Positions 26,901-36,100 of a DNA stretch of 64,000 nt are shown piece after piece. The notes beneath the pieces are model-generated. The model was not told where the DNA came from. It ran no database searches and was given only the letters and a program-made list of their open reading frames with translations. Source of the stretch: Catonia carolina (taxonomy: Eukaryota > Arthropoda > Insecta > Hemiptera > Achilidae). Position numbers and translations under genes: made by a program. The stretch covers positions 94,104,541 through 94,168,540 of the forward strand of contig JAQMRL010000008.1 of the NCBI GenBank assembly GCA_035578175.1. The letters are read 5' to 3'. Position 1 is the first letter of the stretch. Each line of letters starts with the position of its first letter.

Positions 26901-29900
26901 AACAAACATTTTGTTTTGGTTTGCTTCAACCAAATTGACTGATGCAGTGTGTTTTCGGTCTAAGAGGAAACGAATGACATTATTTTTATTTCCAAATTCT
27001 GACTTTGATTTCTTGACTTCCGGTTTTGGGCTACTTTAGGTCGAAACGACAACTACCAACCCAATCCAGGCCCACTAACTTTTTGTGTAGATTACGAATT
27101 TGAAATCTGTTTGTTGCTATCTCTTGTAGTTTCTGACATCTGAGTGAAACAGATAGATGGACAAAGGAAAATAATAGATGACAGTTTTAAAAATTGCCAC
27201 CAATAAATACAGGTAAATCTCATATTAAGATTTTTAAAAAAATATTGGTTTTCCACTAATTTTGATGCATCTTCTTAATAAATCCTAAGTGACATTATCC
27301 CTTGAACAGATTTTTGCTGTTATAAAGTCAGCCTTGTATCATCCAATTTTTCCCCAATGGTTCTCATAAATTGTTCAAACATTTCTGGTGTAGATACTGA
27401 AGTCACGAGATTGCCTTTTGCATGTTGATGGGTTGTGAGGAAGGGAATTGAAAATTTGCAGTGCTGCCAACCTCAACAGTGAGACACTACTCATACATTT
27501 CACTACCGTGCAGTTTCTACATACATTTTGTAAGCTGTGGTTTATTTCGAGAATATGTTTTCTTCATAAACCTTATAAGAAATAAATGTGACCTGCAATA
27601 TTGCCTATGGTTTAATTACATGACTAGAAATGTTTGTTTTACTGTAATTACCAGCTACCTTATTCTATTGGATGTGATTTGACAAAATTTTCTACAAATG
27701 AATCGCCTTCTTTACTATCGCTGTCACCGGTGTCTTCACTATCAGTCTCACTAGTATCTACGTAACAGTTTCCTTTTTTATCAGGTGTCAACAAAACTGT
27801 GGAAGAGTAGCTCATGTCTTTAATTTCCTTCTTTATATTTTGAATTATGAAAAGAGAAACTTCACACTCATCATCATTATCATCATTATCATCATTATCC
27901 ACTCGCTCATGGCTTTTGTTAAGCAGTGACGGATTTATAAATTTTTTGCCCCTAGGCACTATTCTGACTGCCGCCCTTTTGAAACATGCCACATCTGTGC
28001 CAAAGTTATTACTCAATTTAAAAAAAAGTAAATCTAACGAGTTCATAAACGGGTGTTGATAAAATCACCAAAAGATACTTAATTAGATTTTAATCACATT
28101 TTAAAAGGTTTATACTATAACAAACTAAAAATACAGGTGTTCATAAAAACACCGAGGTATCAGTCACCGCCGCCACCCCGTCGCGCCGCCCGTCGACAGA
28201 TCGGACCATCCGGTGCGGCTTAGCGGCACCTGTCAGGTCGTGCCGCCCCTAGGCACTGGCCTAGTGTGCCTAGTGGGAAATCCGTCACTGTTGTTAAGAG
28301 GCAGGGAAAGGCATTTCTGTTAAGCTTCAACTTCACAGCATTTAATTACACTGTGTATTCTAATTAGCAGTGCGAACGAAATCTATTTCGTTCAGCTGTG
28401 AATAGTCTGCTCATGTTTTCCTAACATTTCTGTTTACGATAACAAACAGTTATATTCGTACAGTTAACCTACGAAAGGTTCCGCGATATATTGTATATGC
28501 TCTGGGTATAGTACAAGTTGTATTTGTTGAACTGAAATTAAAGCAGTCACGCATGCGCACTGATGCTTTCCCCTTTTACCCCTCGTTGCAAACAATGGCA
28601 AACTCATGACTCAAGTAACTATAGTCAATAAATTTTAAACTTTAGTATTTCATGGTCACAATAAAAATAAATTCCTAATTGTGGTCGTTGGTCACAAAGA
28701 GGAGTGGTCATTTAAGAAGGTTAAAAAATATATATCTTATTTTTGGTTTCCAAAATAACTTTAATTTATCAAGGCTAATCTCGTAGTGATGATTGATTTA
28801 CCTGTATTTGTCAATGTAAACTTCTTCATTATTTATTTGTAGTTATTCTTTGGCTGATGTAAGTGTCAGTAAAAAATAGTATCTAGTAAATTTAATCACC
28901 AGGTTGGTCTATAGGTAAAGTCGTCAAAATCAGCTGTTTAACAGCTGATTTTCGGAGACTAAGGTTCCTGGTTCAAATCCTAGTAGAGGTAGTTACTTTT
29001 ATACGGATTTGAATACTAGACAGTGGTTACCGGTGTACTTTGATGGTTGGGGTTTAATTAACCATACTCTCTCAGGAATGGTCGGCCTGGGTCTGTACAA
29101 GACTACACCTCATTTACACGTCATACACATCATCCTCATCTCATTGGGTCATGGAGTTGCTTATTGTTCTAAATTGAACAGATTGCAACGTACACAAATT
29201 AGAAATAAAAAAAAAAGTAAATTTGTAATATATGTATAGCCACTGCCATTACAATCTTAATCATTGTTGGTATCTGTTTCATTATTGTAACTACTTATTA
29301 TTGTACTTTATTAATGTGTTAAAACATTTTCAAATTTCTATAAAATCTCCTTTTTTAAATGTGTTGTAGCATATGTTTTTAATCTTAATCGTTAATTTTA
29401 TTCCATAGTAAGGTTTCATTCAGATACAATATTTAATCGAAAAGAAAAGAAGGAACATCAAATTTTTACAATCTACATTACAGAGGGAAAAGTAAGTGTT
29501 GTTTTAGAAAGTTGTGCTGTTTCCTGAAGAAGAGTGGAAGGAATTTTGAGCAGTTTAGAAAGTTCGAACTGAAGGAGAGAAGTTGACGTGGGTTAACTGC
29601 AGATCCATTATTTTTTGTATTGTTGGTCAGTGTAAACAATTGTGTATTCTTTAATTTTTGTTTCTTAATTTATGAAAGTACTTATTTGTACTTTTAAATA
29701 ATAAAAAAAATTCTTCAAAAATACCCTTCAGTGTGATGTCAGAAGTGAAGTATAAAATGTTACTATTAATATAATTTTATGTACAAAAAGGGAGATTTTG
29801 TATGTTAATAACATTATTAATATCATTTAATCATCAGTAAATTGAAACACAGTCATTTTTCATCGTAAGCCTTTTGTATAAAAATTTCTGTTGGTGTGTA

Positions 29901-31627
29901 TGTTTTGTATCGCTCATAAATTAAAGTCTTGTACTTAGTAATTGAATGATCTATAATTTTCGTTGTAAAAATCTTGTCGTATGTTAAACCCTAAAATAAT
30001 TCTGTAAAATTAATACAAATTTGTAAATTTTGCACGGACTCAAGTTAACGTTTGCTGTTTGGTCACATCTTTTGTTAGCATTATCATTCAGTTTGTCAAA
30101 ACGCCTTTGCATTTTTCAATTGTGTGGTCATATGTATTTTATTGTGTTTTGTATGACCTGCATGAAGCTTTAATCCATTCAATTATTTTATGTGGTTTAG
30201 TTGGGGGTGAGGATTATGAACATTAAAAGCTGTGTGATTGCGGTAGTTGTAAAATCAAATTAGAATTTACTGTAGAATGCCGATTATCCAAACGGCAATT
30301 ATTTGAATCGCTTTTGGGAAATATTAAATTCTTCTGAATTTATTTATAATTTTCATTTTTCAGTAAATATTTACGTTTACGCTGTTTGATACTTCTTAAA
30401 TAATGTTAAATACAGTATTAAAAAATATCCAAAGTTGGTCTCCCACTTTTTTTTGTACTCAACTGGGGTTTCATCTACAAAAATATTGTACTGTCGCTAT
30501 GAACTAGTTAAAGTGTTAAAAAGAGTTTTATGTGTCACAGGTTCTGTGTACAAACTGTTAGGATAATTATGCATAACTGAAAGTAAGCATTAAATTAAGG
30601 TTTTACTACAGACTTTACGTAAATAAATAATTTTTTTATGTTTGTGTAATCTACCTACGCTTTCATATTGTCCGTAAATGAAAATTTATTGTTAATGTTA
30701 GGCCTGATTTCAATTTATTTTTACTTCCTCATCTCTTTGTTAATCATTTATTACATATGGTATTAGTCAAAATGTTTTTTTTTGTTACATTAGGCATATG
30801 TACATACTTTTTTCATTGTTTGTTAGGCTGAAGAACTGTATTATGTAATTATTCTATTGGTAGGGAAGTAATTAAACTTAACGTCAATAAATGTATTAAA
30901 TTTTTGTATTTTTCAGTTCTCTTGGCACCTTTAAAATATTTATATTATTTGATAAAAGTTAGGTATACAATATTAACATGTTGATTTGGATAATCTGCGT
31001 TCTGCTTTATTTTTATCATTCCTTGACTAAATCATTGTTGTAGTTGTTTGATTTGATAAATAATATAAAATAAATTTGCCTATTAAATAACAGCATTTTT
31101 GGTAATAAATGAGATTTACGGCTACAGACGTAAATCTCATTTACCTGTACAGTACCTGTTCAGTACATTTAATAAAAAAAAAGTTTAAAAAAATTTATGT
31201 AATTTTTTTATTGAAAAGAATTGGTTATTTGACTTGGATTTTCCACAGGTAGATTTTTGTCAAGAATGTTTTTGTAAAAACTAACTTGCTGAGTAGTAGA
31301 GAATGATAATGCGTAAAATATTGAAGGGTAGTTTATTTTCTTGGAATTTTCAAATAGAAAAATAACTTTTATTTAAATAAAAAATTAAAATATAAATGTA
31401 AATAGTAAATAAAATAACATAAAATATATGATCCTGTAATAATCTAAAAATATCTAAATCCAATGATATTTCTGTAAATAGTTGGGAAGTAATTTTTACT
31501 TTCTCTTGCCTATATGAATATATAGGAAGGAAAGTATTGTTTTCATGTCGATTTTTCGAAATCGAGTTTTCACCGGATCTATACGTTTTCAGACCCCCTG
31601 AACCCAAAAAACATGTTTTTAGCGATT

Positions 31628-31667
<40 letters not shown>

Positions 31668-33083
31668 TGTGTCTGTGTCTGTGTCTGTGTGTGAACAGAA
31701 TATCTCAAGAACGGAACATCGTACGAACTTGAAACTTAAAACTTAAGTTACATACCACTACCGGACCCGACACGAACATTTTCATCAAAATCGGTCTACC
31801 GGAAGTAGTAGTTTATTCGTATAATTTTTCACTTTTTTGCGATTTTCTCAAAAACTGGTCCTACGATTTTTTTAAAAATCGCCTGGTTTAACTTACTACA
31901 TTTTTTATGCTCTACAAGATAGGGTAGGCGCCATGTTTGCTGAAATTCTGCGTGAGGCTGTTTTTACGTAAAAACATTTTCTTTTTAAGATTGCAGCTTT
32001 AATATGCATTTTAGCGCAAAACGTTATATAACAAAAGTTGTAGAGAATTTAAAATTCTACAACTTTTATTTCAAACATTTTTTTGTATAACGCTTAGTTT
32101 AGCGGTAATTTGCAATTTTCTGTTTTTTTCTCACGAAAACGTGAGAAAAATTGATTTTTTAAACATTTCGGCCTTAGTATGCATTTTACGACAAAAGTGT
32201 ATATAATTAAATTTATAGAAAATTAAAAGATCTACAACTTTTATTTAGAGCATTTTTCTCTACAGAGCCTAGTTTAGAGAGAAAGAGTGATTTTCCGTAT
32301 TTCTAAGCCAAAATGAGGTTGATTTTCATTTTGCGTCTTTCACTCATGATTAAAATTAGGTTATGTTTTTTGAGGTTAGTTTTTTGTTTATTTCTTATGT
32401 TTTATTACTAATGTTAGGTTTATTGTTAATTATTTTCACTGGCAAGAGAAAGTTGTGTGAGTGTTTCACACCAGATTTTTAATTATAGTTTTATTTCCAA
32501 CAAATAACAATTTTTGTTACTAAACCTGGTATAACTTACAATTACTTGTGGCCCCCTGCTTTAGACCAATATACAGTGGTGCAATATATGAGTTGAACAT
32601 TTTGTATTAGCTAATAGAAAGCATTCACTTTTTCCATTTAGTGTAAATAACTTTTTTTAAATAAATCGTAAAACTGGTTTTTTAAATATCCACTGTTCTG
32701 TAATAAAGAAATAAACATAAAATTTGAATATAATTTGATACACGATTATAAACCTAAGTTTGAATTAAACGATAACAATTAAAAAATTACTTAATAATTG
32801 ATTGAAAATGTACAAGATAAGTTTTTTTTGTTTAATTTGAAAGAAAATATTTCAATACCACAAATTACTTAAAGAATACATGCACTTAAATGAGAAAGTT
32901 GAATGCAGATTTTTCAGAAATTAATTTCAATGGATATTAAAGAATTTGTTAATATTAGAACTGTTTACCTAGTAGAAACGGTTTGTTTACTTTTAAAATA
33001 GTATTGTAGAAGATCTTTTAAATCATTTGGTAGGTTATAAATTTTGACTAGATTTTTTTAATGGGTATTTACCCTCAAGTAGT

Positions 33084-33149
<66 letters not shown>

Positions 33150-36100
33150 GTTTTAATCAATGTTTCCAAAGTAATTACAACAAGTACAGAGCACCAATTG
33201 TTTGGTAATACTTAATGTTAGTAATTATTTAACATCTCGGTAAGATTGTTAATGAAATTGTATGTATAAAAAAAAAATTTATGAAAAAAAATTTAATGAA
33301 GTCGCATCAATGAAATTTCTTCTAAATTTTGTCTATTTCATATAATAAATTTATACACCAAATTTCACTAACCTTGTTTTTAAGCTGCCTTGATTTTTTT
33401 TAATATTTATTACATATACGTGTTTCGGTGAATCCACCATCATCAGAGTACATAATATCGTTTGAAACTAAAAAAAATTTAAAAATCAACAAGTAACATC
33501 TTGTATAGATTTAAAAAAAAATTGAGTTTCAAACAATATTATATTCTCTGATGATGGTGGATCCACCGAAACACATTTAAGTACTAAATAGCAAAAAATT
33601 TAAGTAGCTTAAAAAAGGTTAGTAAAATTTATTAAATGAAATAAAATTAATTTCAAGCTGGATTTTTACGGATTTATTTTTGAATCAAAATAAAGTACTG
33701 TGTTTTTCGTACTGATTGGTTAATATGATATTGATTAATGATCAAACAGTGCTAAATTTGGAGTGTCCTGCAGAACAACAGTTGCTGACAATCGAGGATC
33801 AGCCTTCATCATTGCTGAGTGTTAACTGGATGTTAAAAGCACCGATGTGGGATCCAAGTGTCGTCGTCAGCAGTGCTTTACGGCATCATGCTACTGCTGG
33901 TGATATTCAAACATGTGCTTCTGTATTGATTGCACTTGGCGATAAAAGACGCAACCTTTCTAGTGTGTTAGATGATGCGACACAAGAACAATGGCTACTT
34001 GCTTACATAGATGTTTTATCAAGACACAAGCTATGGGATGTTGCAACGCAGGTAAAATATTTTAAAATTAAATTTTATAAATTTGCATTTATAAAAAATT
34101 TAAGAAATTTCTCTGAAACAGTGACAAATGATCTCAAAATATTCTTGAAGAATCTTTTCATCTTTTCCAGTATACAAATTTAATTTTGCTTAAATGTTCA
34201 ATTAATATATTTACTTGATGTACAGAAAGTATTTTTTCATATCTTCAACTTGGTCTAAATATTTTTAACTATTTATTTTTCAACCTCTGATAGGACTTAA
34301 ATGAAAAACGAGTGGGCTCCCTCCATAGCGTAGTTGTAGTACGCTAGCTACAATGTGGAGGTCCGGGGTTTGATTCCCAGCTAGGGTGTGGAAATTATTA
34401 CAAGTCAAAATCCACTATTAAAGTTTGATAACCCACTGTAGTCGCTAATAACAAGCTATTGATGCAACTTTAAATAAAAATAAAAAAAAATTAATAAGTG
34501 AGTTGTCGTTGATGGCACGTGGCCAAGCCTCGCCTTGCATGGTGGTTGGCCCTGAAAAGGGCCGTTTCTTCCGTAAACTGTGTTGCTGTTGATGGTGGGC
34601 AGACGCGTCGAGCCAGCATGTGCAGTGCAGTGTGGTGTTCGAAGGGTGATGGCTCGGCTACCGGGTTCAGGCCTAGCCTTCCCTCAGTGGCAGTTGGGTC
34701 CCCACTGCAGCGTAGCAGTGGTGGCCCCCAGAGCCCCTCAGTGTCGGGTCGGTGTACGCTGTCCACCGATAGCGTAGCTGAGGCAGTTCCCTCTGGTCCT
34801 GAGCCGGACTCACTCTTCACTGTGGTGTCAGCCGACATGCACGGGCTTTCTTCGGCTGACCAGTGCGGGAATGTGATGTCTGCCACCAGTAGCGTCAACC
34901 AGGGATGGCTGCGTCCGGTCTTGTCTCTGCTGGGCTGGGCTTCCTCTTCTTTTGTTGTTCCTTCCTGGTCGGGAACTGGCGAGTGAGTGACGCTTGTGGT
35001 TCAAAACACCTGTTTATATACCTCGCCGGCGAGTCCACTTCAAGTCAGCGCAGATGGCACTGCTTGCTGTGCGTTGGAAGCGCTCTCTGTGGCAGGCTCC
35101 GGACCGTCTGTGGGCGACGATATTAGTAGGGCAGTTGGTGACAGAATATAGGAAAAGTGTTATTTTACTAAAAGTTACATACACTTATGGGTATGTTTTG
35201 ACATAATCAACTTGACGATGGAAGCATTTTTCGTACTTGTGGACAAGTTTTCCAATATCCTCCTCTTCATAAAATGTTCCTGCCAATGAATTCAAATGTG
35301 TCTTGATGTTGTCTTGTAGCTCCTCATTAGCTTGGAGGCACTGCCCTTCTACTAAGAGGGCATAAATACCTCTGCAGCAGAGGTATGTTTGCTGTGTTGT
35401 ACCTTTGTATTCCATACTCACTATTAAAGAATATCAAATATCTTAACACCCATGAGTTTTATTTGTTGTTCTTTAGGTCATCAGCTGAAAGGCTGGTTTG
35501 AACCTCTAGAGACTTTACTAAGTAAAATGAAGAATGTGTTGGTTTATGATTGTTTTCCTCGCTAAGTGGGAAAAGTATGCTTATCACCATACCAGGCCCC
35601 CTGAAAAGCATCTACTTTCCACCCTGCAAGTAACATCTTCACTACATTCACCACAGGGTCTGGTTGTATAATGAAATTCATTACTCTCATAGGAGATAAC
35701 TCTAACTAGTGTCTTTTACATCTCTACCTCGTCTGTTCTTAATTGCTTCAGTTATATAATCGGCTGGCTATGTGATAAGAAACAGAACTATTTTTTGTAG
35801 CCCTGGTTTTATTTATAAACTTAAATTAATATAACTGCATACTTGAATTTTATAACGTAGCATGTTTATTTCTTATTTAAATGTTTTTTTTTCTTTTGTT
35901 AGGTTATACAGTTGTCGTGGATTCCTTCTGTGTGCCAATTAAATCAACAATCAACGTCAGTTAGTACAAATTGTAGTCAATGTAGTAAAGCTCTTGTAAG
36001 AAGTGGATGGTTGTGTGATACATGTCGTAGTCTTGACTGTGCAGTTTGCAGTGTTTGTCATCAAGTGAGTAAACAACTGTTAAATATTTCTTTATTCAAC

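Larger units (their letters stand above)
25915..26960. mobile_element. PIF/Harbinger-type transposon (intron 8)
   Basis: 1046 bp with 26-base inverted ends (GGCCGAAAACACACTGCATC and GACCGAAAACACACTGCATC, one mismatch over the arm) flanked by TAA (25912-25914, 26961-26963). It carries two gene remnants facing each other: a MADF/Myb-like piece and a transposase N-terminus, the usual two-gene content of the superfamily. Confidence 0.85.

Noticed and set aside
27660..28046. Asp/Glu-rich 128-codon - strand frame
   Set aside because: Its N-terminal third is hAT MITE sequence; the acidic part is a GATGAT-type simple repeat with no known domain.
28894..28990. Possible tRNA gene
   Set aside because: A and B boxes are present, but the arm between them is a palindrome and the unit continues into a SINE body with a target duplication.
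29400..29520. Extra WDR24 exon in intron 8
   Set aside because: An AG followed by a short open stretch exists, but exons 8 and 9 already join in phase with family-like length, and the peptide has no WDR24 resemblance.
34519..34986. 155-codon frame in the GC-rich island
   Set aside because: Both strands are open there because stop codons are rare in GC-rich sequence; no domain seen.
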